Below, piece after piece: positions 34,213 to 45,749 of a DNA stretch of 64,000 nt. The notes below the pieces were generated by a model that saw nothing but the letters and a program-made list of their open reading frames with translations, was not told the DNA's origin and made no database searches. A program made the translations under genes and the position numbers. The stretch comes from Cladorrhinum sp. PSN259 (Eukaryota > Ascomycota > Sordariomycetes > Sordariales > Podosporaceae), in NCBI GenBank assembly GCA_033725935.1, contig MU867063.1:1049694-1113693 (forward strand). Direction: 5' to 3'. Within the stretch, counting starts at the first letter, position 1, and the number at the start of each line of letters is the position of its first letter.

Positions 34213-37200
34213 ATGACTTCTGATCACCAAAGGCCGCGGTTCCGCAAAGTCCAAAGCTTTGGCTCTGACTATGCCCCGACAAATATCACCCAGTATGTCT
34301 CAGAGCGAAGCGGTATGCAGGTCATTGTGGCCGACCGCAAAGGCCCCAAGATCAATGGGTACTTCACTCTAGCTACCGAGATCTTTGATGACTCTGGTGC
34401 CCCTCACACTCTGGAGCATCTTGTTTTCATGGGGTCCAAGAACTACAAGTACAAGGGTCTCCTCGACAAGTTGGCCGGTCGAGCCTATTCAAACACCAAC
34501 GCATGGACCGCTGTCGACCATACCGCCTACACCCTCGAAACTGCCGGATGGGATGGCTTCGCTCAGATCCTGCCTGTCTACCTTGAGCACGTCATTCTCC
34601 CCAATATCACTGATGATGCCTGTGTAACAGAAGTTCATCACGTTGACGGCGAAGGCAACGATGCCGGTGTGGTGTATTCTGAGATGCAGGCCCTGCAGTA
34701 CAGCAGTACCGAACTCATGGACCTACGAGCTCGACGACTGCTCTATCCGGAGAATATTGGTTTCAGATACGAAACAGGCGGCATGATGGAAGCTCTTCGT
34801 GTCTTGACTCCTGATCGGATCAGAGAATTTCACAAAGCCATGTACCAACCCCAGAACTTGGCTATTGTCATCACCGGCGCGGCCGATCATGACAACCTAC
34901 TGAGAATTCTCGATGACTTTGAGGAGAGCATTAAAGACGATATCCCACCACCCAGTCAAAACTTCAAGCGGTAAGCTACAATCATATCTCAAACTTGCTG
35001 TCGCTTTACACTGACAACCCCCTCGTAGACCCTTTGTTGATTCGCCCCAGCCACCTCCGCTGGAAAAGACCACCGTGGAGACTGTCGAGTTTCCGGAGGA
35101 GGATGAGTCCACCGGCGAGATTGTGGTGGCTTTCTTTGGCCCAAGTTGCATTGATCAGATCCAGGGGACAGCGGTCAACATCCTCATGACCTACCTGTGT
35201 GGTTCTTCAGTATCGGTCATTGAGAATATCATGGTTGAGAAGGAACAGTTGGCCAGTTCCGTCTCATACTGGTGGGATAGCCGACCAAACACCGTCATCT
35301 GGTTCCAACCGACTGGTGTGGCAACCGAGAAGCTTGCCTTCGTCGAGCAGCGTCTAATTTCCTTGCTGAAGGAGGTTGCCTCCAAGCCTCTTGATATGGA
35401 CTACATCAAGGAGTGCCTGCAAAGAGAGAAACGCCAGGTCAAGCTTCAAGCTGAGCAATCCGAACAGTTCTATGCTACCAACATCATCACCGACTATCTG
35501 TTCGGTAAGCGAGACGGATCCACACTGAGAGACTTGGAGTCCTTGAAAGAGTATGATGTGCTGGAAGCCTGGACCGATGCGCAGTGGCGCGATTTCCTGA
35601 AGAAATGGATTTCAGATGCCCACCATGTTTCCATTCTTGGCAAGCCCTCCATGAAACTCGCTACATCTCTGAAAGCGGCAGAAGAGGCAAGGATTGCGAA
35701 GCGCAAGGAAGAGCTCGGGCCTGAGGGTCTCGCAAAACTCAAGGAGAGACTGGAGAACGCAAAGGCCACCAACGAGAAGCCAATTCCTCCCGAGGTGCTA
35801 GACCAATGGTCTGTTCCTGGCACCGAGTCCATTCACTTTATTGAATCATCAACCGCGAGATCAGGAAATGCCCGGACCTTGGGCGTTTTCGACAACGCCG
35901 CACAAAAGACGATTGACGCAGCTTCTGTGGGTTTGCCTCTGTTCATCCAGTTTGAGGACGTCCCCACGAACTTTGTTCATTTGAATGTCCATCTTGGCAT
36001 GTCCGAGACGGCTGTTAAGTATAAGCCCCTTTTGTCTCTGTTTGCTGACAACTTTTTCAACTCACCCGTCATGCGGGACGGCAAACGGTTGGAGTTTGAA
36101 GAGGTTGTCAAGCAGCTTGAGAAGGATACGGTCAGCTATCACATCGGCTCAGCCAGCCGCCTTGGTGACTATGAAGGTTTGACTATCCAGTTTCAGGTAG
36201 ACCCGGAGAAGTACAACACCATCATCAGCTGGCTGCGCACGTTGATGTTTGACATTGTCTTCGACCCGGTTCGCATCAAAGCAGCCATCGTCAAGGCACT
36301 GGCAGATATTCCGGAACTGAAGAGAGATGGTCGCTCGATGGCTCAGGAGGTCGATTTGGCGATTCATTTCAAGCCTGACTCCTACCTTTCTGCTAAGAGA
36401 ACATTGGTTAAGGCTGTGTATTTGCGTCGCCTCAAGAAGTTGATTGAGAAGGAGCCTGAAACTGTTGTTTCTTGGTTTGAGGAGCTCCGCAAGAGTCTCT
36501 TCACCTTCCAGAACATGCGCGTTCTTGTAACCGCAAATGTGGCCAAGCTTTCCGATCCAGTTGCTGCGTGGGATATTCTTACCAAGAACCCCGCCTTCGA
36601 CTCGTCAAAGGAAGTTCTACCTATCATTAAGCTGTCGGCAATGCTCAATGATGAGGGACGCTCTCCCGGCTCCTTTGGCAGCGTTGTCATTCCTATGACT
36701 ACCCTCGACAGCTCCTACAGCGTGAGCACTGCCATTGGTTTGCAGTCATACTCTGACCCTCGCCTCCCGGCATTCCTCGTTGCTCTGGGCTATTTGGAGG
36801 CTGTGGAAGGACCGCTCTGGAACGCCGTCAGAGGCAATGGTCTTGCCTATGGTGTTTCATTTTCCCGTGAAATTGATGGTGGATATATCCAGTTCAAGGT
36901 CTATCGATCGCCCGATGCTACCAAGGCTATTGAGGCAAGCCGGAATACGGTTGCGAAGCTCGCGTCTGGCGAGGAGCCATTGGATAGACACTTGGTTGAG
37001 GGTGCTATGAGCAGCATCGTTTTTGGTGTCGCTGATGAGCAGTCGACGATGTCCGCTGCTGCTCAACAGAACTATGTCATTAGTGTTGTTCGTGGTCTGG
37101 AGCATGGGTGGAACCGTAAGATTCTAGCCAGAGTGAGGGAGGTCAGGGAGGATGATATTCGCGAGGCCATGCGTGATATCATCTTGCCTGTCTTTGAGCC

Positions 37201-37495
37201 GGGCAAGAGCAACGTGGTGGTGACTTGCGCGCCGATTATGGAGGACGTAAGTTTCATTGTTCCTTTTTCGTCTAATCAATGCAATGATACTGATATTAAT
37301 ATTGCTATGTAGAATATGATCAAGACTCTTTCCGAGCGCGGTTATAAGACCCAAGTGCAGACTTTGGCGCACTTCTACGATGATTATGGCCTAAAGGCGG
37401 ATGAGGAGGACGGTGAAGAGGATGAAGAAGAGGACGAGGACGAAGATGTGAGCGAAGGGTCATATGAATCAGGTTCTGAGGAGGAGGATGATTAG
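34213..37495 (+). CDS. M16 family zinc metallopeptidase (YOL098C/Sdd3-like)
   Basis: Pitrilysin-family peptidase, related to the M16C presequence/degradation proteases; the yeast relative YOL098C has no settled substrate. Exons are 34213-34970, 35029-37246 and 37313-37495; introns are 58 and 66 nt; the protein has 1052 residues, against 1037 in yeast. The inverted zinc motif HTLEH is at 65-69 (His65, His69 ligands, Glu68 base) and the third ligand is Glu157 in GVVYSEM. Four-domain M16 architecture follows, without a second zinc site, and the protein ends in an Asp/Glu tail of about 35 residues. The ATG at 34213 was chosen because the frame upstream lacks an ATG (it opens only at a TTG, 34141). 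No clear mitochondrial presequence is seen, so a cytosolic location is likely. Family certain; the precise role is unknown. Confidence 0.92.
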
Positions 37496-40400
37496 AGAAT
37501 GGGGGTTTCGGTCTGACCTTCCTACATCTTATCTAGTCTCAATATATCACGGGCCATGGTAGACAGCCTGTGCGATAGACTTTTAGGTTAGCTAGTCGGA
37601 ATTACTACGATATAGAGCTGGTATTAGAAACAATTTGAGGTCTCGATGGCGCTTTGTTTCGGCTGGTCAACTTTTTCGTCCAGTCATAAAGGGGTACGAA
37701 ATACCGAGCCCTTCCGCATTGAACTCTCGATAATCTATGTGTTTTCCTTCTTCTTCTTTCCCCTTATGCACAACCACACCAGGAAAACGGAGGCATAGTT
37801 TTGCTGTGATCTATAAAGGTATTTTTGTACAAGCGCGCGCAAGTTTCAGAAAGCGCCACACGAATGAGGTTCGAGGATCTCGGCGGCCACCCATCGTCTA
37901 TCTCTGATCTCTGTTGGAAGTTTATTGGTGGGTAATGCAAGGCAAGGGCACAACGCTTTTGGATGGTGGTGTCCAATAAGACTTGTTTTACTCGGCACGA
38001 ATTAGATGCGATCTGATCGTGCATTTACACATAGATAGATTCCAATGTGCATTTGCCTTGTCTGGTTGGTTGGGTGGGTGGTGTTTTGAGGGGGGAGGAG
38101 AGGAAATTCCGGGTTGTTTTTTTCAGGTTGATAAACTAACCATTCAACTATTTAATGAAGTGGTTGTATGGCAAATGAATTTGATGACACGAAAACATTC
38201 CAAAAAAGTATACTTGCATCATTACCAAGAAAATCATCCCCCTCCTCCTCCCGCAAATGTCTGTGTGTGCCACTCACTTGTCTTTAGACAATCTATACTA
38301 TGTATGTATACCCCTTTCCGTTGCATCTGCACAGTTTAAAAAAGAGATTTACGGATCCTCGACTATGTTACGGTAGTATCCGAGAAGAAAATAAAAGACT
38401 ACGTACAATGTAGATTTGTAGTAGTGGTGGTGGTGTGTCCGAGCGTTCGAGATGCAGTTTTCGACAAACCTGGAAATCTGGAACAAGATGGACCGACCGA
38501 CCAACCCAACCTACCGCGTGCAGCGACAAAGAAATTCACCCGGCCAGGCGCAGAAAGTGTCTTGGTGTACGTTCTTTTCCTCTTCCACACGGTTCTAGAA
38601 GTGTGAATTTTCGCTGGATCGGTAACGCCAAGCGCGAGATGGCAACAATGGGCATAAAGGTAAAAAAGAAGAAATCGTTCGGGGTTTCCGAGGATTTGGG
38701 ACCAAAGAAGAAATAGAATGCGGGGCCAAGTAATTACTCACGGAAATAATGATAAAAAATAAAATAAAAAAGTGAGAGGTCCAGTGAAACCAAAACCATG
38801 GACTGTGGGAAGAACAGATACAGACAGACGCGGGATCGGCCGTCTTGTCCAATCGAAGGCCACGGCGATCAGTTTTAAGCGCTCTGGGGTTGCGGTACAC
38901 TGCAGGGCTGTGTGATCAGTTTGCTGAGGGGTTGTAAAAATAAAAATGATGGCTTCCGAATTTCGGTTTGTGTTTCCACGCCTGTTAAATGCCGACATGA
39001 CATCCCATATGGCGCGGTTGCGCGCTTCGAGCAAAAATCAAAGTGATAAAAAAGGGTGACGTCCCCGTTTTTGCCTGGTACCCCCGCATCCAAAACTCTC
39101 GGCACCGGGCTACTGTTTTGAGTCTTGACTTCTCAAAATGCTGTGGATGGGATCTTACATAACCGCCACGGCGCTCTGTCGAGGAAAACCTGGTCTGATC
39201 TGATCTAAAATCTGATGGAAATGTCGGGTGCTCACCGCTAAGAGCGCGGCTGACCACCATGGTCTCCGCTTCAGCTGGGCAACAAATATTGTTGTCGGGA
39301 AAAGCCTGAGACATTCAAGCGACATGTGACTCTTGCCGGTTGTTGAAGAAATGGGAATGATGTGCAAGAGCTGAAAAAGGCCATCTCATTCTCTCCACCG
39401 CCTCTTCTTCAGCCACGTCCGTCACCAATTCCAGGTTGTCGGTCATCGGCCTCAGCTATGCTAGGGATCCCCGAGATTTATAAGCTTCCAGGTTGTGCGG
39501 GTAGGGCTGTACTTCTATGTACGCCATCGTGTATTTACACTACGCTCTTCGGAGAAGTAGCCCATATACCGCAGTAATTAGTAATGAGCGGCACTGGGAC
39601 TGAGACAGAAACAACAGCCGAAGAATGGCGATTTGGGTCGGAACGTCGTCAATCTTTCAGGAGGGCGTCGGTGGGGGTTCCCCCATTTTGACAGGGATGG
39701 TTTTGACCTTTCTCTCCTCCACCGCAACGGCAACATGAGGGGAAAGAGTGCATTTTGCGCACCGACCTCGTGTCTTCTTGCCATGCATGTTTGCATTCAC
39801 AGAGACGAGAGATGAAGTGCCCCCGAGTGTAGCAAGTAAAATGCGTACGACTTGGCTGGGAAATCAGACGACGCGGCCCGGTCGGAATATCCCCAACATA
39901 TCTCCATTCTCCAACGCAACACAAAATGGCCATCAAGGTTAACAAACAACACTTCAGCTGTGACACAGCAGTAGCTCTTATGTAGTGCATATTCGACGAT
40001 CGGACCGTTGAAAGCTGGCTAAAGGCGAGGCCGCTCAACCGTTTGCCACGAGGCGGCCTGAAATGTCGATCGATGCTCTCTGATGATGGATGGTCTGTCT
40101 GGTTGAAACGACACCGTCTGGCTTCATGACGGGCTCGGTCGAGAGTTTGTTCGTCCCTAGAAGTGTGGTTCCCAAAACGGCCCTCTACGCGTAAATCCGT
40201 TCCAGACCCGGGACGCCGATGAGGAGAACAATGGCTCAAAGACAAGGCCAAGCACCCCAACCAAAAGATTTCGACTCCTCCTCGAGTCCAATTGGCCTGT
40301 AGCAGCTACTACACTAGCACAGGTGCTTCTCGATGTGACTTGATATGTGACTTGATGGTGCGGTGCTATCACCCCGCAGCAGCAGCTTTTTTGTGTGTGA

Positions 40401-41669
40401 ATTTGCCCCCTTCCAGCTTTTCACACACACCTGCAGACATGCAAGAATCCTCCAACCTCGATCATGGGTTCTCCACTTTTGCCTCCTCCGAGACACAATG
40501 CGTGTAATCCATCCATGATGGATGATGGCGGGTTGCATGATATTTGATAATTTGCTTCGATATGCTCTTGCCAGTGATAGCATAAGACACATATCCCGAA
40601 TCAAGGGCAGCAAGAGAAATCAACCGAAATAAAACAAGCTGTTTTGTAATTCAATATTCAATGAATGGATGTCATTAGAAAGTGCGATGTCGGGTTATGG
40701 TGCCGAGAAACTTGAGACTTTGAAATTACCCACTGCAGATTGCTACCCAAGGCATCCACTAACGTTCGTAAGTTACGCGTCTCATTCAAGTCTCTGACAG
40801 ACCGACATGGCGACTCCCGTGCATAACCCTAACCCACCTGGGTCGTCCCCTTTGTTTGGGAGGTAAATCTTACCATCGGTTACATACCTGATTCCTAGCG
40901 GCGAATTGGGACCGGGCCCTGAAGGCGAGCGCTGGAGATTGGTGAGAGGGACCCAGAACCCGGCCGGAAAAAACCAGCTACTTCGCCTGCTCGACCTGAT
41001 CCCCGTCCATCCATTCACCCAGCCTCTCACACCATCAGGCAAGGCAAGGCACGGCGAAGCATCGGTCATACCCTTCATCTTCTCCATCCCACCAATTCTG
41101 CTTCCAACCACGACCGACAGCTGCATCCGCCCAACGCCTCGGAACACACACACATACACGCTCTGATCGCTGCTTCGCGGCACAGCATTCCGACATCATC
41201 CATCGACGAAGTGCATCGCGGCTGAGGCATTTGGTCAGGAACAAGACTGACTCGACCCGCCTGTCCATTAACCGCCAAATATCATCCATCCTCCTTTTCG
41301 AGCGGTTGACGGGCATTGCCACACGCAGTCGACACTTTCACATTCAACCCCTTTCTCGCTCGCGTTCTGTCGTCTATTCCTCGACACCGGTTTCACGTTG
41401 GCGGAAGCCTTCGCGAAATAGAACGTAGGGTACGCAACGCTCACGCGCCCCCTCTCCTCTTTCTGCAACAATACCATAAATGCCGAAATGTGTTTCATCT
41501 TTCTAACCATCACCGCCCTCCGCAGACACACCCAACCAACCCTCTAAACACCATCTCGAGAGCGCAATCGAGCATCGATTCTCGAGTCCTGCGCCCACCC
41601 ACAACCCTTTGATACGAGTTTCTTCTCCCCGTCTGGTGCCTACCTCGTGTGTCGTGGGGGCGAGCCAAG
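37496..41669. other. Intergenic region between the M16 peptidase gene and samB
   Basis: About 4.2 kb with no supported gene. The left part is presumably the peptidase 3' UTR. A 203-codon minus-strand frame (39649-40260) has no recognisable features. A telomere-like AACCCTAACCC lies at 40825-40835. From about 40900 the plus strand turns C-rich with CA-repeats near 41148 and runs into samB, which fits a long samB promoter and leader. Confidence 0.5.
40825..40835. promoter_or_regulatory. Telobox-like AACCCTAACCC
   Basis: Eleven bases matching the TTAGGG telomere repeat on the minus strand, 835 bp before the samB start codon. Telobox words are bound by Tbf1/TRF-type Myb factors in fungal promoters. 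A single occurrence this far upstream is weak evidence. Confidence 0.35.
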
Positions 41670-43526
41670 ATGAGGGAAGTCAACTTCAGCATACCCAACG
41701 TCAACAAGGCGTCTGTCGGCATCACGACAGCCCTCTATGACCGACGAGCACTCGACTGCACATCGACGCTGCCTCTAATTAACTCGCTCAATCATCTCGC
41801 CTACCTCACAACTTCATCGGCGCGCATTCGTGACATTCTCACTGTTGATGGCGGAATAGAAAGATTGGTCTGCATCCTGAAGCAGGGTCGCAGCAAGGAC
41901 ATGATGGACATGTGGAAATGGAACCTGGCCTTTCAATGCGTCGTCAACATAGGAGTTAGGGGTACAGAGGGCGTCAGGACCCGCGTCGTCGAGGCCGACA
42001 TGGTTCCCGTCATCGCCACCATACTAGACAACTACGTCAAGGTCATCGAAAAGGTTCGGGAGAAGGCTGAAGAGGCTAAGCACAAAGCTGACCACCGCCA
42101 CCGCATCGGTGGCAGCAGCCGGGTGCATAAATCTTCAAGCTTCTCTACAAGGTCGGGGACTTTGGATGTGGACCAGCGGACGTTCCGCAGACAGGCACCT
42201 CCACCTTCCATTGATGTATCTGCGACCTTTGCCGGCCCATCGACAACCGTGGTAGAGCCGTCTACGGCCGACCCGACTCCCACTGCTCCGCAATTTCAGG
42301 TGACGTCTCCCGCAGAGCGGACTCCTCTGACTGGTCACCGATCGCACCATCACCATCAAAGTACCGAAAGACCAAGCGAACTACGTCAAGCCGTGGCCGT
42401 CCACGTTCTTGCGCCGATGGTACCATCCATGGATGCTACCGATGGGCTTACCAGGCGGGACGGCGAGCGCCTTGTTGGTATGCTGCCCTTTGCTCGCTCC
42501 TCTTTAACATCTCAACCGGCTTCGCCTACAACCCCCCTTCCTCCAGCCCAGATTCGATCTCCCACCGTTCGCCCTACCACAGTGCTTGCTACTGCAGTCA
42601 GATCTCGTAGACGACCATCCATACGCCACCAGCATTCGACAGCCGGCGAGTCTGATGATATGAATGCGGAGAGTGTAGCTTCGGATGAGTCGCCAGATGC
42701 CGAGATGTCCGGCACCACTGAAATCCAGCCAGCAGTTGGTATCCAGGACATGGCGATGGAGGATCCTGACACCATCATTGCTGGTACGACCATTGGACTC
42801 ACAACACCCACCGTTTCAGAGACCCAGGAAACCGGGACGTTTAACATCACACACCAAGGTCCGGTCGATGGTAGCATCGTCACCAATCCAACACCGACGC
42901 CTGTTCCGACCACGCTCGTCCTGTCGCCGAACCGAGCACCAATCGTCACCCCTCAGCAACCATCGATGCCAACCACTACCGTGCCGCGATATCTTAGTGA
43001 CCGTGGGGTAAACCCGCAGTTGCTAGCGTCTATGCCCAGGGAAGAGGATGTCTTGATGTCGCTGCAGCTTCTGGCCTACGTCTCGAAATATTGCAATCTT
43101 CGCAAATATTTCCAAAGAAGTCATCTTGTGCCCAAGTTGAAAATCGGCAAGGAGATCCAAATCCTGGATGGTGTCGACTCGGCTGCACTCGAGGCCGAGT
43201 TGGAGGCAGAAGTCGAAAACTACGAGGAAGAGTACTTGCTTCCAAACGACCTCAACATCTTCCCCCTTGTGGAGAAATTTACAGTCCGGTATCACAGCAC
43301 CGACATGCAATACTGGGCCGGGGTCGTTATGAGAAACCTATGCCGAAAGGACGACACGCGAGGGGGCATTCGACAATGTGCCTACTACCAGTGCGGAAAA
43401 TGGGAAGAGGCACCGCGACAGTTTGCTAAGTGCCGCCGCTGCCGGCGAACAAAGTACTGCAGCAAAGAGTGCCAGAAGAGCGCGTGGGCTTTCCACCGGC
43501 ACTGGTGCATTGCTGCCACACAATGA
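41670..43526 (+). CDS. samB: MYND zinc-finger protein SamB/Mub1
   Basis: In yeast Mub1 partners the Ubr2-Rad6 ubiquitin ligase to turn over Rpn4; Aspergillus samB affects nuclear positioning and morphogenesis. Single exon, 618 residues. The start MREVNFSIPNVNKASVGITT matches the conserved family N-terminus, so the ATG at 41670 is used rather than the in-frame GTG at 41649. An armadillo-like N-terminal block (residues 1-140, including DGGIERLVCILKQGRSKD) is followed by about 300 low-conservation residues rich in Pro, Thr and Ser, a second conserved block (about 435-565) and a C-terminal MYND finger at 570-612 with the Cys/His series C-QC-CRRC-YCSKEC-H-HWC. It converges on the TFIIIC gene. Family assignment is firm; function is by homology. 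Confidence 0.94.
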   Translation: MREVNFSIPNVNKASVGITTALYDRRALDCTSTLPLINSLNHLAYLTTSSARIRDILTVDGGIERLVCILKQGRSKDMMDMWKWNLAFQCVVNIGVRGTEGVRTRVVEADMVPVIATILDNYVKVIEKVREKAEEAKHKADHRHRIGGSSRVHKSSSFSTRSGTLDVDQRTFRRQAPPPSIDVSATFAGPSTTVVEPSTADPTPTAPQFQVTSPAERTPLTGHRSHHHHQSTERPSELRQAVAVHVLAPMVPSMDATDGLTRRDGERLVGMLPFARSSLTSQPASPTTPLPPAQIRSPTVRPTTVLATAVRSRRRPSIRHQHSTAGESDDMNAESVASDESPDAEMSGTTEIQPAVGIQDMAMEDPDTIIAGTTIGLTTPTVSETQETGTFNITHQGPVDGSIVTNPTPTPVPTTLVLSPNRAPIVTPQQPSMPTTTVPRYLSDRGVNPQLLASMPREEDVLMSLQLLAYVSKYCNLRKYFQRSHLVPKLKIGKEIQILDGVDSAALEAELEAEVENYEEEYLLPNDLNIFPLVEKFTVRYHSTDMQYWAGVVMRNLCRKDDTRGGIRQCAYYQCGKWEEAPRQFAKCRRCRRTKYCSKECQKSAWAFHRHWCIAATQ

Positions 43527-45749
43527 TATGCCGACTCGAATTAGCGCATGAGGTTGTCGAGTTACGTTTGAGGGGAGAAGAAAGGTCGTTATTGATACCC
43601 ACTGGACTTTTTTTTTCTTGTTGTGCCTTTTCTTTTGCCCTTTCGGTTGGGGGAAGGGGGAAGGAGAGAGAGGTAATTGGCTTTTATGCATGGCGTTTGT
43701 TCATAATGTCTACTGGGAATTCTTTTGCCATGTGTTTTTTGGCAGCGATTTGGAGTGAGGTGGGGTTGGTCTGTCATACTGTTGTTTGAATTGTAGGAGA
43801 TTGAGTGAAGGGAAGAAGAGTGGCAGGAGGGGGGTTGTCAAGCGTTGATTTGAAGCATGGAACCAATGAGTTGAAAGCGTGGGTCACAAGCATATTGGAA
43901 GGTTGAAGAAGGGAAAGAATTTCACACAAAGCAAAGGCAAAGCATATGATGGAGTCCTTGTTTTGTTTGATTAGAAACTCACACACCTGGCTTTTCCTGT
44001 TTCTGTTTTATTTCTTTTTCCAAAACCGCAATGCTGTTGTTGGTCGCGGTTGATGCATGGCACGCATGGCGTTGCGAAACGATACCATACTCTCTCATGA
44101 TGGGCGAGTGGGTGGGAGGAGAGAGAAGTTGTGGTCTGTATTACCTCCTCTTGCTCTCTTGGGCTCTCTCTGTTTTCTACTTATTATCATGATGTTATTT
44201 TGGAACTCTTTTTGTTTTTTTAGGCAGGATCACACACTCACACACATGGAATGAACGCACAAACACGAACACACGATAGGTCATGATGGTCTTGTTCCCT
44301 CTTTTTTTAATTTTTACTTTCGCTCCCTGACCTATGTCTGATGAAACTCAAAACAAAATGGGTTCTCCCTGCCCCCCCCCTTTTTTTCCCCTTTCTTCTA
44401 TGATTCTCTTAGTGTGTGGTTTATAGTGTGAATGACGAATGAACGATAGGGACGAAAAGAACCAAACAGAAAAAATGAATTGAAATGAGTTGAGATGAAA
44501 ATGAAAGCTACTTTTGAACAAATTATCCCTCGCCTCGCCTCGCCCTTTTATGCCATTTTAAGTGTCAAGCGAAAGAGAGATGAGTGAGTTGAGTGGAGAA
44601 CATAATTACATTATAATGTGAAAATAGAAGTGAATAGGGGGCATTGGGATGAGAGAGTGAATTGAATAATATTGCCAAATCGAACATGATATCTGATGTA
44701 CATATGCGAGATGAAAAAGAGGGAATTAGATAATAAGTGGCAGGTATGGAAGAGAGAAAGAAGTAAACGAGGGTTTTTTTTTTAATCAGGTGTGAAAGAA
44801 TGAATAAAAGGAAGGGGTGGGACTGACTGACGGACTGACTTCCTTACTTGCTTATTTAGTTATGAAGGAAATAATAATGTGAGAAAAAAAAAAGATTGGG
44901 TGGAGGAATAAACCAGAACGGCATTGTGGATCCTGAAGAGGGAGGAGGAAAGGAGGAGGTGATGATATATAGTTTGTGATGTGTGTGTACTATACAAACT
45001 GCTAGATATAACTGATAATGCTCGTAATTTGATATATAACATACAATACATCAGACAAGAAACCTGTTATTTTTATAAATCATTACCCAAGGCTTTTTTG
45101 GGGGGTTTCTGGAAAACCAATGAACTACCTAAACATATCCAAAGTCTAACGCGATTTTTTTGTTCATAGATACGAGAGTGTGTCGAGGAGGACGATAGAT
45201 AGTATTAGAAGATGTTGCTAAAGAAAACAAAATAAAACAAAAGGCCGACCAGGTAACCGACCACCAGAAACACAACTTGATAAAGTTAAACACTACCTAC
45301 CTACGAACAAAGACCACCATTTTCACTCTGTTTTTTTGGCTCTGATGTTTTGGTATTTATTCCAGTTTACTTTCTTGGTACCTAACTACTTGATAATGAA
45401 CAGAAAAGAAATACGGGTATCTTGTAATCCTACTTATGTTGGGTTTGTTACCTCAACAAACTTCTTTTTCCTTCATCTCTCTCCCCTTCTCTCTGAAATC
45501 CGATATACTTAATACACTACTATACTACAAAACAATGGAGATGATAATTCACTCCAGTCCCCTCCTTCACCGTCAATAATACAGCAGCCTGTTCCTCCCT
45601 TTTATAACAACACGCGCTTCGTCTGACAGACATAAGTAGTCTCTCCTTCCCAAGCCCAGGTATGATCTCCCCTCTCCATATCAACAACCTATTCATTCAT
45701 TTGCCCCACTCCTATCTGTCGATCTCGAATGAACTTTTCTCACGAGTTC
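43527..45749. other. Convergent 3' spacer, samB / TFIIIC subunit
   Basis: 2.2 kb between two stop codons. It is noticeably AT-rich from about 44300 to 45500, with many short A and T runs and no frame over about 75 codons that looks coding. It probably holds both 3' UTRs. I see no element ends or structured RNA. Confidence 0.6.

Noticed and set aside
39649..40260. 203-codon minus-strand frame
   Set aside because: No domain or splice context; appears to be chance.
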